Positions 16,857 to 30,259 of a DNA stretch of 64,000 bases are shown here, piece by piece. The position numbers and the translations under genes were made by a program. Position 1 is the stretch's first letter, and the number at the start of each line of letters is the position of its first letter. The notes beneath the pieces were generated by a model that saw nothing but the letters and a program-made list of their open reading frames with translations, had not been told where the DNA came from and ran no database searches. Origin of the DNA: Pilatotrama ljubarskyi (Eukaryota > Basidiomycota > Agaricomycetes > Polyporales > Polyporaceae); the NCBI GenBank assembly GCA_022385805.1, contig MU277684.1:341333-405332 (forward strand), written 5' to 3'.

Positions 16857-19800
16857 ATGACGTCGGGGAGCAGCAGAAACGAGAAGCGCCCGCTGCTTGC
16901 TGCAGACGTCGATGAGCAGCACGCAATGTCTAGGCTGCTCGCCGTCTTCTCGGTCTTCTCCGTCGTCGCGGTCGCCGTGCTCTACTATGCCGCCGTCGAC
17001 ACGCTCAACACGCTCTCCCCGCAGGGATGCCGCATGTCCTGGATGTGGCCCTCATACGTCCTACAGTCCCGCTTCGATCGTTCCTGGACTCCGCTAGCTC
17101 GGCGGTACAGTCTCTGGCTCTATCGCGAAGGCAATCTTGAGAATAACGAGGTATATCTTTCTTTAGCGTCGCGAGAAATGAAGGTTTTGACTGAGTCGCA
17201 GTAGTTGCACGGCTCACCCGTACTGTTCATCCCCGGAAACGCGGGGTCTTCGCACCAGGTCCGCTCAATAGCGTCCTCTGCGGCCAACCAGTACTTCTCG
17301 GGCCCATATCAAGTCTCGCCTGAGTTTGCGAACAAAGAGTATGAAGCCCTCGACTTTTTCGCAGGTGAGCATTCCATGCTGCCGAAATTCTTGTTGCTCA
17401 CGCAGCCTGTAGTCGAGTTTAACGAGGACCTCTCCGCGTTCCATGGTCCGACCATCGACGCGCAGACAGCATTTACTTCTCGGGCTGTTGACTACATTCT
17501 CTCCCTATACCCACCGAACAAGTCAATCATCGTCACGGGACATTCTATGGGAGGCATCATCGCGACCGCCCTCCTGCCCAACCCAAATATCTCAGCGGTT
17601 ATCACAATGTCGTCCCCGCATACCCTGCCTCCGGTGCGGTTCGATCGCAGGATAGACCACATATACGCCGATAACTTAAAGGACTTGGAGTCCGACCCTA
17701 CGCCTATTCTCTCCCTCTGCGGCGGCGCGACCGACCTCATGATACCGTCCGAGTCGTGCATCCTCCCCTCATCTCTCAAAACCAACACCTCTGTGTATCG
17801 GCGAACTGTCTTCACTAGTGCTCTGGAAGGCTGCTGGACTGGAGTAGGCCACCTCGCCATGGTATGGTGTCACCAAGTACGCTGGCGCATCGCGCGAGCA
17901 GCGCTCGAGGTCGCCGCGGTAGACTCGCTGGATGCCCGCGCTGCAGCCTTAGATCGTTGGCTGCGCGACGGACACGCGCTACCGCCCGTTCACATCCCCT
18001 CGGGACTGCTAGAACTGCACCTCGGAGAATACGACACGGTACCACCAAACCAACATCTGCTGGTTCGCGATCCTGTTGGCACACGCTCGTATCTGCTCCC
18101 TCTGCCTAATCCCGAGGAAGGTGTCACCTCCAGGTTTGTTTTGTACGCTTCGAAGGGCTCCATTCCGCCTGTAGGACCACAGAGACCGCTGCCTTTCCGT
18201 GCAACCGTCTACATTTGTACAGCGTCTGAGACTGTCAACTGCTCTGCTCTTGAGCCTGGTACCCTTAAGCTCATCCCCAGTCCCGTACCCGGAGCACCCT
18301 TCCCGGTGCCCGATGAAGGCACGGACGAATCCGAAGGTGTGGTGCTTTATGAAGCGGATATTCCCCCGGGTGCATACTCGCATATCGCGGTGAAAGTCGA
18401 TGACGGCGACAGGCGTGGTTGGATTTTCGGCGGATTCGTGGACGGCGCCTCCATAGTGGAGGATGTGAGGCTCGCAAGTATGTGCTTTTGAGTCTACTGA
18501 TCGGTTTGAAGTGTGCTTACCCTGTCTAACAGACCTGCTCCTGTCCTCTGTTTGGTTACCGGTACCCAATGGGGTCCGCACAGAAATACGCTTGCCCGGC
18601 CTTCCAGCGAACGCGCTTCTTGTCTATCGCGCCACCCCTCGATATCACCCTGAGTCGTCATGCTCAGGTATTTATCGGTCCATCCGCCCAACGCTGATCT
18701 CATGCTGACATCGTGCACGTAGCTGACGCGCCGCTCCTGCCACTCCTAACTCACACATCGCATCCGTCCGAGACGCACTACTACCCGCTCGCACCGACGT
18801 TCCCGAGGCGCATCCTGCTGCACTCTCACGCTTCAGCACCCTACATCGCATCTGAGCATCCTGTAGGGCATAAGTTGACTGTGCACTCTTCCGGAGAGTG
18901 CTGGGTGACCGAGATTGAACTCACTTTGGACTGGTGGGGCAGTATTGGCAGGTGGGGTACACGGTACTGGGCTGCTGCAGTGTGCTGGGGGGTCGGCATC
19001 ATGGGAATCGTACTATGGGATGTGTGGGGACTGGTCGAAGGTGGCGGTAAGCATGTTCCGATTTCACACCATACGTTGCTCTGGCTAATGTGCATGCAGC
19101 TGCCATACCCGATGTGAGGAGCTCACTGGAGTTCTTCGCGCGCAGACGACTGCCATGGTTGGTGCTCTCGTCGTACTTTGTCTCTTTGCTGCCTTTGCGG
19201 GTAGGGCTCTGGCTGGGTAACGGAGGAACTCCTGCCTTCGCTCCTCTGGCGATGGTCCTACTTCCCATCGCATTCGGACTTGTCTCCATAATGTGGTGGC
19301 TACTTCTTGTCCTGCTGTGGCCTTTACGACTGGTACTCAGGCGACTCGCCAGGTAAGGCTCCGCATACACGCTCAAGTTTCGATACTTACCTCCGCTGCC
19401 TTGTGTCTAACAGACGTAGAGAAGAAGTGATAGCGCGCAGGCCAATGGCGACGTTGCTCTCGATGGGCCTCATCTTCCTAGTCATCTTTATCCTCGTCCC
19501 GTGGCAGGTCGCCTTCCTTGGGTGCTGGCTGATTCACTTCTACACCTGCGCTGCTTCGCTCGCGGACCTCTCCCTGGCGCGATCCCAATATCCCTCCGGC
19601 GCCGAAGCCGTCCCTCTAGTCGCCCTCTCCGCAGCGTCCGAGTCCGCCGACTCACCGACGTCCCCTGGAGGCCCGGATGACGGCGAGAGACAGTCCACAG
19701 CATCGCGCCTGCCACTGCTGCAAAAAGAGGCGAATGCCCACCTGCATTTCCTCCTGATCATGACGTGGCTGCTTCCGCTCGTAGCACCGGTGCTGGCCGT

Positions 19801-20193
19801 GTGGGTGCGCACGCTCGCCACGGCGGGTTTCACCACGCCGTTCGACGGGGACCACAACTTCCTGTACGTGGCGCCGTTCCTCGTGCTCGTCGAAGCCTTG
19901 AGCGGAAGCGACTCGGGTCGATACATCAGAGTCCTATTGTGAGTACACCCATGCATTCCTGGCAGCTGTCCACCTGACCCGACTGACGGTACCGAATGTT
20001 GTCCATTAGCGAGAAAAAGGGTCGGCTATCACCACGATGGTGCTTTGCTGCGTTAGCTGTTGTGGCGTTCTTCTTGGGTCCGCGGACGACTTACTATGTC
20101 TTCGAGACAGCCAGCGCCGCGATCGGGTGGGGGGTACTCGCGCGTATAGGTCCTCTGTATTGGGGCTGGCGGTCGTCCTTACGACGAAACTGA
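16857..20193 (+). CDS. GPI inositol-deacylase (PGAP1/Bst1 family)
   Basis: An ER membrane lipase that removes the acyl chain from the inositol of GPI anchors so that GPI proteins can leave the ER. Exons 16857-17150, 17205-17364, 17413-18477, 18533-18667, 18723-19046, 19100-19352, 19414-19938 and 20010-20193 give 979 residues. An N-terminal membrane anchor (AVFSVFSVVAVAVLYYAAV, about residues 28-47) is followed by CRMSWMWPSY, the HGSPVLFIPGNAGS oxyanion region, VEFNEDLSAFHG and the lipase nucleophile Ser196 in GHSMGG. HLAMVWCHQVRWR lies further on, supplying the likely catalytic His. The C-terminal half has several membrane segments, as in the family. The intron at 17365-17412 is 48 bp without a stop, so retention would be in frame. 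The start codon begins the only N-terminus with the anchor. Confidence 0.93.
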
Positions 20194-20806
20194 CTACAGC
20201 AGCGTCGTTTGTGATACACCTATTGCATGGATTGGTCCTAGAGGCTACCTGCTCCTACTACTTGACTTAAACGGATTGTTCGAACAGTGCGTCTGTGGGT
20301 TTCCGAATGTCTACAGACACGAGAAGTGTGTCGAACGTCTTCGCAGCAGAGGGTGATGTGGCACGGTCGCGAGGTCCGAGTGAGTGACGGACATGCCGAA
20401 CGTGCGGATGTCTGCGGCTGTGTTGTTGCAACTCGCAGATCAGTCGCAGGGACTTCCTCTTCATGGTCTCTCTGACACCAGCGCCCCTCTCTCCTCGCCC
20501 CTGCGCCTGCTAGCTCGCGCACGCCGCTTCTTAACCCGGGCAGACCGAGACCGACGTGAGACGGAACAACTGGGCGATTGTGCTAGTGGCTGCTACGCAC
20601 GACACGACCTCGCGATCACTGGCGGCTGCTCCGCGACTCTGTAGCTACCTCCACCCCTATCCGCCTGCGCCCTCCTGCGGCACTCCAGGACATCACTACT
20701 CTCGCGACCTACAGTATACCTCTGGATATCATTCTATACCCAGCAGCAGGCTGCCCACAGCAAGCGTCCCAATTCGCGCTAGATACGTCGTAGTAGCCCC
20801 AGGGAG
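20194..20806. other. Intergenic region, no gene seen
   Basis: This is the tail of the GPI deacylase gene and the promoter of the Uds1-domain gene. C-rich blocks (CCACCCCTATCCGCCTGCGCC near 20650) precede the next ATG at 20807. Nothing else is supported. Confidence 0.55.
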
Positions 20807-23709
20807 ATGAACGGAGTCCGACGCTTCCTCGGCGGAGGTGCCGGAACTGCAGCTTCAACACCCCCCTCACAGACTTCCCCGCTTCCGCCGTCGACCCCTC
20901 CACCGTCGACGACAAACCCCCTCAATGTGCCCCCGAAGCCGTCATGGCCGCCGTCATCTCCCCCGCAGAACGGCGTGGCCCTCGAGGACAGCCCAAAGAT
21001 GACGACCGCTGCGCTCTTCTTCCGGAAAGACCGGCAGCGTCCCCCGCCCGGGCCCTCTACTTCCACCAAGTCGGACGAGGATACCGGGAACTCGTCCTTC
21101 CAGTCTTCCCGCGACTCGGTCGACTCTGGGCGGACGTCCACGCAGCCGTCGTCTCCCGTCGCGGGTCCTTCATCTCCGCGGATGCCCATGCCCATGCGTG
21201 TCTCCGAGCTCACGCGAAAGCCGGTGGACGGTGATGGGAGGAGATCATCGGCGATGTTCAGCTCAAAGGACGACTTGCTCATCAGTCTGCTCGCGAGCGA
21301 GGCGATCGTGGATAGTAGAGGGTGCGAGGTTTTGACTGCGGAAGAGGTTGAGGAGCTCAAGAAGGTGCGCCCATCTGCCTCCGTAATTCAATGCACCCGC
21401 TCGAACTCTTTCTTTCTCACTTTCGCAGGAGTATACCGTGCTCTCGTCCCGCCTTGTCGCCCTCAATAAGAAGCTCACCCTCGAGACCAAGATCCGCGAC
21501 GCAGCAGTCTCGCTCTCGAAAGCAAATGCGTCATACAAGAACGTGTCCAAGCAGAGTGCCGAGCAGCTCGAGAACGCGAACCGCAAGGTCGAACTCGCCC
21601 AGAAGGAGCTATGGCGTGTGTCGGAGCGGGCGAGCGAGATCAATCGCAGGCTTCTCGAGCATCGGGCGGGCGTCCTCAGCTACTCGCTACGGAGCATGGA
21701 GAAGAAGATGGCTCCCCCGGACCCGGTGCTCAATGGGAATGGCGACGCCTCTGCGTCTGGCTACAGCACGCCTAACAGGCAGTCCCAGATGAGCCCGACG
21801 CATTCGTCGGTCACCAGCGCACGGTCGAACGCTTCAAGGTCACGATTCGACGGCGCGCACTTCTTCGCGGGGCACTCTGACGCCATTGTTCCTACTCCTA
21901 CACGACAGACAGCGACGGAGTCTTCGTCAGAAGTCGCGGCATTGCAAGAACAACTCAAAGCTGCGCAAGCTGCGTTGGAGGCCGCGAATACGCAACAACA
22001 GAAGCTATCGTCAGAGCTTTCGTCATTACGCGTCGAGCGTGAGCAAATAGAGGCGTCTATGGGCATCGAGCTCCGGCGAGCAGAGGACACGATCGCTGCG
22101 CTGGAGAGGCAGTTAGCTGACATGCAGGGACTGGGCGACCGGGTTGCCGCGCTCGAAGAGGAGAAGAAGGTCTGGGCAAAAGACCGGATAGAGTTGGACG
22201 AGCGACGACGCGAAGTTGACACCCTAGAGCGACGCTTGGAGGTCGTGGAGGAGCAGAGCGGCGAGATGTCCGAAGTCCAAGCCCTGCTAGCGCGCGAGAG
22301 GAGCGAGAACCAGCGGCGGCTAGACGAGAAGGAGAGGGAGATCTCGGAGCTCAGAGCGCGGATGGACGCGGAGCGTGCTTCGTGGCTTGCAGAGAAGGCG
22401 GCTCTGCAGGCCGGCGGCGCGAGCAAAGCGGAGCTCGAGCAGGGCGCGGATGCGCTACAGGAGCTCATGCAGAGCCACGGCATCCTGCTATACTCTCGCG
22501 ATACTTCTATTCGAGGTCTCGCTGCGTCGATAGGGCGGCACTTGGACGATCTCAAGGCGAAAGCAGACAAGCATGTGAAGGCACAGGGGGAGTGGAATGC
22601 TGCGCGGGCGAAGCTGGAAGAGGATATCCGGACGGGACTGGACAAGCGCGAAGCGCTAGTCCAGGAGATCGAAGAGGCTCGCAAGGAGCGCGATGCGGCG
22701 AAGGCAGAGGCGAGGGCATTCGAGTCCAGACTCCGGGTACGTCTCTTCTCATTCCAGATACTTACAGTGCCCTGACTGGTTTCCACGGTTAGGATATCCA
22801 AGAGTCAGGGAACGGGCCCGTCGTCGAGTACACAGGCGACGCCGCAAAGATCACCTCCGTCCTTGAGCCGATCTGGGCAATCCTTCCTTCTCCGGAGGCC
22901 CGCGTGTCAAGGCTGGGCAAAGGCAAGCCCGCGCCGTCCCCCACTACCGCTAGTCCAGTCCTGACGAGGAGCGGTGCATCGCTCTCCGAGATGGACGTCC
23001 GCTCGCTCAAGACGCTGTATGACCCGAGCGGCCTGACCTTGTCCGCGCGACCCGGCAGCTCCGAGACCTTCACTGTGGAGGCCTTCGCGACACGCGTCCA
23101 GGCGCTCATTGCGGACGACCGCGCCCTCATCGAACGTCTCATTCGCTTTGCGCAGGCACACGACCTGCTCAAGAAGAATGCAGAGCGGGCGCAGAAGCTC
23201 GCGCAAGAGAGCAATGCAGCGCTCGAGACGTACCAGAAACAGGTAAAGATGCTCGAGGAGCGCAACATTGCCATGATCTCCAAGCAAGCTGCACTGTAAG
23301 TCAGGTGACGCCTCAACATGTGCGAAGTCGTACTGACTGTTCGACGTTCTTCAGTCAGGACGAGGTGCAGAACTTGCAAGAAGCCGTGGAACGCATCACT
23401 GCCGAGAAGCTCGAGCTCGAGACCCAAGCTGCCGAACAAGCAGAGACTTGTCGACAGCTGACGGATGCCAACAACTCGCTCAGCGCGCGTGTGCTGAAAC
23501 TCGCCGAGGACGGCGCGAGCGTGTCCGATGCCGTGCGGAAACGTCTGGAGGCGGAGCTCGCCGAGTGCAAGAGCGCGCTAAGCAAGGCCCAGGACGAAAT
23601 CGAGGCGATGCGGATATCTCAACAAACACAGCAGATGGCGCTCCTCGAGGAACTCAACTCCGTGCAGACCGAGAACACGAGCCTTCGGGCGCAGCTACGG
23701 AAAAAGTGA
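20807..23709 (+). CDS. Uds1-domain (up-regulated during septation) coiled-coil protein
   Basis: Exons 20807-21364, 21429-22736, 22793-23295 and 23355-23709 give 907 residues. The first 150 residues are Pro/Ser-rich and disordered. Residues about 160-290 match the fungal Uds1 domain: LLASEAIVDSRGCEVLTAEE, then LSSRLVALNKKLTLETKIRDAA, and a long helix ending LLEHRAGVLSYSLRSME. The rest is almost continuous coiled coil (heptads from about residue 360 to 640 and again to the C-terminus), with a Pro/Ser-rich break near 670-700. By analogy with the fission yeast founder of the family, it likely acts in septum formation or the cytoskeleton; that role is inference. Introns are 59-64 bp with normal borders. 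The ATG is the first in frame and lies 3' of a stop-rich leader. Confidence 0.85.
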
Positions 23710-24411
23710 CGACCTTGACGGTCGGCCGGCTTGGCATGACGCATACTTGCGAAGTGCATCTATATATCCGTTCTCTTCATTCGTCGCTCGTTTACGCCCT
23801 GCGCCGTTTTCCTGCTCTTCGCGTGCGCACGGGTCCTCCCTACACTATCTACTTATGGTCCGGACGGTAGGGTCTCTTCTTGTTTGGTGCACACCTCGAC
23901 GAATGTATCTCTACCGCATATTGATATCCCCATCGCTAGCTACTACTCATTTCCACATGTTGCACACTCGCCCATGTAATCGTCGACCTTAGTTACGGTA
24001 GGTAGTGTTCATGATCGACTTGAATGCAATGCTCTGTGTAGATACGTAGACCCTAGCTTGCCTGAAGGTGTGACCCGAGAGCTTGTGCCATTCCTGTGCA
24101 ATTTCGAAGCATGCCGCGTCGTGTTGCAGAATTTGATGCACACTGTATGCAGGGAGGGCATTTGCTCGCTGAGGGGGCGGACAGGCTGGTCAGCCACAGC
24201 CGAGTCCATCGCCGCCCGCTGTAGACCAAGCGCGATCACCTCATAGGCGCCCGCAGTCATCGGAGCGCGAGAGTTGCGGGTACAGCCAAAGCCACTTTCG
24301 CCCGCTTCCATTGCCAATCGCCTCCCTCTCTCTACCAGTCAACTCCTCTGCCGACCTCCACGACTCATACGTGGCATACACAGTTCCTCTCTTCCGTTCT
24401 TTGTCTCTGCC
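23710..24411. other. Intergenic region, no gene seen
   Basis: The 3' UTR of the Uds1 gene is T/C-rich (23755-23960). The promoter of the STIMATE-like gene has a CT-rich stretch at about 24320-24408 (CCTCCCTCTCTCTACC). No tRNA or extra ORF is supported. Confidence 0.55.
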
Positions 24412-25989
24412 ATGGCCGGCATAGAGGCCATTGATAGCTTTCTTGATGAGCTCCCGAACGTGGACCGGCGGTCGTGCCGGCTCTTGGGCCCCACTGCTTT
24501 GGTATGCCTCCCTGGGCTCTTGGTGATGTACTTCGACGTCGCTGATGTGAGATGTGGCGGACTAGATGGTGCAAGGGCTTATGGGCGTGCTGGTCATCCT
24601 CTCCCTTGTATACAAACGACATCGCGAGAGTCCGAAGCGTCCCTGGAGAATATGGTGCGTCCTTCATCTGCTGGCGACCTGAGACATGGATGCTTAAAGG
24701 TCGAACGGACTGCCTGCAGGCTCTTCGACGTCTCCAAGCAAATCATTGGACAGATGTTCGTGCACGGCGTAAACGTCCTCATCTCGGATGTTGTTGCGCA
24801 CCTCGCGTCTGGCAATGCCTGCGTTCTCTATTTCCTTAACATCCTGCTTGACACGACCTTCGGTGAGTGTTTTTGCTCACACCGAGTCATCTTCACCATT
24901 ACAGGAGCTGACGCGGGGAATACAGGTGTTGGAATCATCTACCTAATCCTGCATGTCATGACCTATATCCTTACGGAGAAGTGCCATCTTAAGGGCTTCG
25001 AGTCCGGAGTCTACGGCACCCCTCCTCGTATCAACTATTGGCTCCGCCAATCTGCCGTCTACGTTTTCGCGCTTACCACCATGAAACTGCTGGTCGTCGC
25101 CCTCTTTGCTGCGCTACCCGTGATATTTGAGCTCGGCGAATGGCTGCTTGAGTTCCTGGGTCCGAGCGACGCTGCCCAGGTGATATTGTGTGTCTCTTAT
25201 GCCCTCAGGCCGTGACATGCTCTAACGTCGATTTTGCACAGCACGATGGGTCTCTTCCCGATCATGATGAACGTAATACAGTTCTGGTTGATCGACTCGA
25301 TTGTCAAGGGGTCCGGCAACTATGCGCCCCTGTCACTCGTCGCCGACTCTCCTCGGGGCTCCATGGACCCCGACGCCGAGCCTCTCTTCCGCTCGTCCGA
25401 GGACGATAGCGATGACGACGGTGGCTTCCCGGCGCGGCACGATATCGAGAATCCCCGCCCTATCTCTCGCTCACGCTCGCGGGACGTCAATCGGCTGTCC
25501 GGAGAGCCCAAGTCTCTCAGTTCCGGGAGCACGACTGTCATTCCGTCTGGGTCGAGTACGCCAATGCCGAAACCCATCGACACGGCGGTCGCGGCGCATG
25601 CGTACCCTCCTTCCCATGCCGGCGTCTCACCCGGCATGTCCCCATCCTCTTCCATCTCTTCATCGTCCAGCTCGGCCAGCTCTTCATCATCACGAACGAA
25701 AGGCCGTAGGCGGTCTCCGCCGCCTCCTTTGGCCTTGCGCGTTCGCAAGGCGTCATATCCAAACATCGAGATATCGAGGAGCGCACCCCCTAATGAAGCG
25801 GAGATCCCCCATGACGATGAGAAATGGGATGCTTGGGGCGACAATGATGGCGACGACTGGGCGGAGCGCGTCGGCGAGGAGGAGTGGACGGGTCGACGGA
25901 TAGCGGCGAAGAAGGACGCCGTCGACGAGGCTTGGCGTGGACATGACCCTCGCATACTTGGACCACGCGATATTGCGACTATCTCCTGA
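24412..25989 (+). CDS. STIMATE/TMEM110-like multi-pass membrane protein (fungal vacuolar membrane protein family)
   Basis: Exons 24412-24501, 24566-24654, 24720-24862, 24926-25187 and 25242-25989 give 443 residues. The N-terminal 230 residues carry four or five membrane helices: LMGVLVILSLVYK, then SKQIIGQMFVHGVNVLISDV, YFLNILLDTTFGVGIIYLIL, MKLLVVALFAALPVI and MMNVIQFWLIDSIVKG. The motifs CVLYFLNILLDTT and GVYGTPPR are those of the STIMATE family, which in animals sits at ER-plasma membrane junctions; fungal members are placed in the vacuolar membrane. The C-terminal 200 residues are an acidic, Ser-rich tail with an SSSISSSSSSASSSSS run. The start gives a short N-terminus before the first helix, as in homologues. 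The exact role in fungi is unknown. Confidence 0.85.
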
Positions 25990-26609
25990 TGACCCGACTT
26001 GACGTCGACTACCCTGTCTCTCTCTCTTCTCGGTTTTATTGTAGGTTGTATAATACTCTCGCTTATGCTTTCGGATAAACCATAGGACGTGCTTGGTTCG
26101 CTGTGCGATAAGCTGAGCGAGAAAAGTTAGTTGAGGTCTGCATGCGAATGTTACAATTGCACCATATGTACTTGTTCACGAGTATGTACGGCCTCCGTCC
26201 AGCACTACTCCAGTCTGAACACGAGCTTCCTCCGTTACATGACTTGCTTCGCATTCGGCCGATTGATAATGTGTCTGTAAGAGCCGGTAAGTACGAGTGT
26301 ATTCCGGCGCCGTCGAGCCTTCGGCCCTTCGCGCGTCACAGGAGAGGTTGATTGCCCGCTATGGAAATGGGCAGCCGATGGCGCCGCAGTGCAACTTCAA
26401 GCTTCAAGTTGTGTCCCTGCAATCTCGACCCTCACCACACCTCTCGCCTCGCGTGTCGTTCCCGGTTCTCTCCTCGCAACAACGCCAACTCTACCAGGAT
26501 CTCTCGGCGATACCTTCTGTACTAGATTGACCCCATACGCGTTTGATTGGCTCTCACCGCTCGCTGCACAAAGTAATCGGACGAGTTCTTGCGAGATTTC
26601 CGAGGCCTG
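25990..26609. other. Intergenic region, no gene seen
   Basis: This is the 3' UTR of the STIMATE-like gene, then the promoter of the UBE2O-like gene. A short local repeat (GCAACTTCAAGCTTCAAGTTGTG near 26390-26410) forms a small palindrome around AAGCTT. No coding sequence is supported. Confidence 0.5.
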
Positions 26610-29600
26610 ATGGCACCAACCACGCAGAAGAGGGCAGCCGCCAAAGTACGTCCACGCGCAGATGGAAAGCCGCAACGTTGCCACAGCTAGGTCTCTAGTT
26701 CTATCAGGAAGATATCGTGCAGCGCAAAGACGACTCTAAGGCGCTCGGAGTGGTCCTGGTGAGTCCGCCTGTGTCTATCCGCTCACATATGTTGCGAGCC
26801 GAATGCGTGCGCTTGCAGAGATGCTGGCAGGATGCGGAAGACATGCCCCCTGCGGGAGATCATGTTGACCCGCTTATGCGGCCGCTAGTCCAGGTGTGTC
26901 CTCTCGCCACCATCGTCCGCCTGGTGTGGCTAAACGTACGATGCCCGAAGGGCGAGGTTGGTGTTTCGTACTTTCCCCGACCAGTCAGGGAAATCGTGTC
27001 CGAGGATGTGCTCGAGCTCGTGGATCGTATGTATCAGCCGGGAGACCTCCTCAAGCGAAGTGTGGACGACGTGCGGTCCGGAGTAGTGACTAGGTGCGTA
27101 GGTCTGTTCACGAGGCTTTCTGCGTTCCCTCACACTTCTGTATCACCCCACAGCACACATGTAGAGGCGCGGCTCGAACACGCAGTTAGCGGTCAGACGA
27201 TACCAGGCTGGAAGAGCATGGACGAGGTCGATAGCGCCGTAGAGATCGACATGGGCGAATATGTCATTTACAACGACTGGGTCGGCCAGGTAGGTTCACG
27301 TTCTCACGTGCAAACTACGCCCATTGATCTCTCGCTCCCATGTAGGTCGTAGAGGTCTGTCACCCTAAGCGTAGGTTGCCTTGCGTCATACTGACAGCCT
27401 GAGAGTAGATGTTTGATGAGTCCTTGGTCGAAGTTCCTGGAGGAAATCTGGTCCGCCTTCCGGAACTCAGTGCGCGCCTTGCAGTCGGGGAGAAGGGTCC
27501 GGTCAGTATGTCCGTCACGTCTTTCTGACCTGTGCTCATTCGTCTTCTGCAGGACATCCTTCCACAACCTATGTCCAGCGTCTCGGGGATCCTTGGATTC
27601 TTGTTGGGCGGGAACCGACCTAGTGACCGAGATACGGTTGTCTCCGTCAAGCATACCGTGCTTGCGGTCGCATGGCTAGCGATCAACCAGTCGGTAGGCT
27701 CAACCTCTCGCACAGCGCTGCGATGATGGGGACAATGCTCATCAGCACACAGCTCTCGCCGGAAGAGGCACAGTCAAGACCACGACCACAACGGTACTGG
27801 TACGGCAGCGATCTTGGAAAGCTAACGACGGTCACTCGGAGAGCGGAGGAAGCTATGCGCGTAGGCGATCGCGTGAAGCTCAAGGCGGGTGGCGGTCCTG
27901 TGACGAGACATGGCAGATCTATCGATAACTATGGGATGATTGAAGTCGACACGCTGGTGGTACAAGAGACTCGGACAACAGTTGACGTACTCTGGCAAGA
28001 TGGTAGTCGAGAAAGAATCGACGCCAAGCAGAGTGTGCCATACCTCAACCCGGACGAGTATGACTGCTGGTGCGTAGGAATGCCCCATACCTTTGTCTCG
28101 AACCAATAACGGAGTGACTCTACGCAGGCCGGGTGATCATGTTCTGTGGAAGACGGAGGACGAGAAGCGCCATGTGGTCGTGCAGTCCGTCAACGCTCAA
28201 GACCGGACTGCATACGTCCGTGTAGTCGAGACCGGAGCCATCGAGCTCGCCTCCGTACTCGAGCTCGACCCACACGGTACTGGTGATTGGTCTGCACTAG
28301 CGCCGGCGAACGACGGGCTCGGCGTCCGCCGCGGCGACTTTGTCTTCATCCATCGCGAAGGCACGACCAATGGTGCAAAGGCACCCATGGTCCCTCGTAT
28401 CGGTGAAGTCGAAGAGTGGGTACGCGATCCTCCCACAGTTGGACCGAACGGGCAGCTGGGCGGTTGGCGTCGCGAGATGACTGAGATTGGCACCCGGATT
28501 GCGGAGCAGCGTGGAATGGAGGGCAGCGTCGAGGAGCTACCGATCAAGCGGCCGCAGAAGAGTGATACCTCTCTGAACTGGTTTGGTGAAGTGGTTGATG
28601 TACGTTCGTGCTCGCCGGCAATCCTAGGCACATACTAACCATCGGTCCAGCTACGTTTGGACGGCACGATCGAGGTCATTCTGCCCAACGGAGATACCAC
28701 TGTTGTCCCACTGGATCGTCTAACGAGACTATACGACAGCGTGGAACAGCTGGAAGACATGTGGGGTGACGACGAGGGTACCGTGGAAGAAGGAGACGAG
28801 GTCGAGGTGTGGGAGATGGATCAGGACGGGCACTGGGTCGAGGGCACGATCGACGACGACGATGAGTGGGAGTCAGCGGACGAGGAGCTCGACCCAGACG
28901 ACAGCATGGACGTCGAGACAGACGAGGGCGGGGGAGATTGGTCGCCATCGACTGACACGGTGATTCCGCCGCTACACGTGGAGACGCCTATGGCGGTCGA
29001 TTCGGACCTCCCGCCAGAACCGCGGCCGACATCTGCTGTCGGCGGCCGTCCCCACTCGCCAGACGTCCCGAAGGACGCGACGGACATTGAGGACGCCCAG
29101 CCTGTTGCTCAAGACACGCTCGCGGACACGCCGTGGCAACGCTTCGAGGTCCTCCCGTCTGCACCGGTCGACCACGCCTTCTACAATACGACTCCAGCTC
29201 AGCACACGCGGCAGTTCATGGCGCGGATGTCCAAGGAGTACAAGGCTCTGCAGAGCAGTCTACCAGGTAGGTTATTCTTGCGATTCCGCTTGATCGTTGT
29301 GATCAAGGCTGACGGGTAGCTGCAGATTCCATCCTCGTGCGTGCGTACGAGGACAGGACAGATCTACTGCGGTCTCTCATCATCGGCCCGGAGAACACAC
29401 CGTATGAGGATGCGCCATTCGTAATAGACTGGATGCTCGACGCGAACTTCCCGCAGACGCCGCCTATAGCGCACTTCCTGAGCTGGACGAACGGAAATGG
29501 CAGAGGTACGAAACTCCCTCGGTGTGATTGCTGTGATGATACTAATCCGGCTACCTACAGTTAACCCGTACGTTGCATCTCGGGGGATACAAGTGACATC

Positions 29601-30259
29601 GACGGATTGCTGATAATACTACTAGGAACCTGTATGAGGAGGGCAAGGTCTGCCTTTCGATTCTAGGCACCTGGGCCGGCGATAAGAGCGAATCGTGGAG
29701 CGCTTCGCGATCGTCGCTGCTCCAGGCTCTGGTGTCGATCCAAGGCCTCGTGCTCGTCAAGGAGCCGTAAGTCGTCTATCAGGCGTATTGCTCTACGTCA
29801 CTGACGGCCAGTCAGGTGGTTCTGCGAGCCAGCCTACGAGAAGCTTAGAGGTACCGAGGACGGGATCGTCAACAGGTGAGCGCCCCCAGACCCCGGCTAT
29901 CGTACTCCATCTGACATGGGAACCGCAGCCGGCTGTACAACGAGAAAGCATACGTGCTCTCTCGTGGCTTCGTACGGCGTGCGCTCGAGATCCCGCTCGG
30001 GGGGCTCGAGGAAGAGCTGCACTGGTTCTACTACACGAACGGGAAGCTAAGGAAGGTGTTAAACGACGCACGCAAGCTGATCGAGAAGAGCCGGGCGATG
30101 CAGGGAGAGGAGATCCCGGAGGAAGACCGCGAGCGGGCGGTTCCCCGACTGTCAAGCGGGGGCATCATCACGCTGGAACGGACACTGGCGAAGCTACAGG
30201 CGCTGCTCGACGCTCACAGTGCGAGCTCGGGGTCAAGTGCAGAGGCCGGCAAGCGGTAG
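26610..30259 (+). CDS. UBE2O-type E2/E3 hybrid ubiquitin-conjugating enzyme
   Basis: A large ubiquitin-conjugating enzyme expected to act both as E2 and E3, tagging unassembled or surplus proteins. Sixteen exons: 26610-26645, 26699-26758, 26819-26893, 26951-27093, 27154-27289, 27346-27354, 27409-27501, 27553-27693, 27753-28069, 28128-28599, 28651-29266, 29326-29505, 29561-29567, 29626-29766, 29816-29875, 29929-30259; total 2,817 nt, 938 residues. The N-terminal 480 residues hold the repeated small beta-rich conserved regions of UBE2O ([47 protein letters not shown]). An acidic linker follows. The UBC domain is at about 650-850 with [12 protein letters not shown] and the catalytic Cys771 in [15 protein letters not shown]-terminal helical region follows. 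Exons of 9 and 7 nt are required. The 12-residue first exon is the least certain part. Confidence 0.9.

Noticed and set aside
21761..22801. 346-codon minus-strand ORF rich in Ser/Arg/Ala
   Set aside because: It is the antisense shadow of the Uds1 coiled-coil exon; Glu/Arg-rich coiled coils give open antisense frames in GC-rich genomes.
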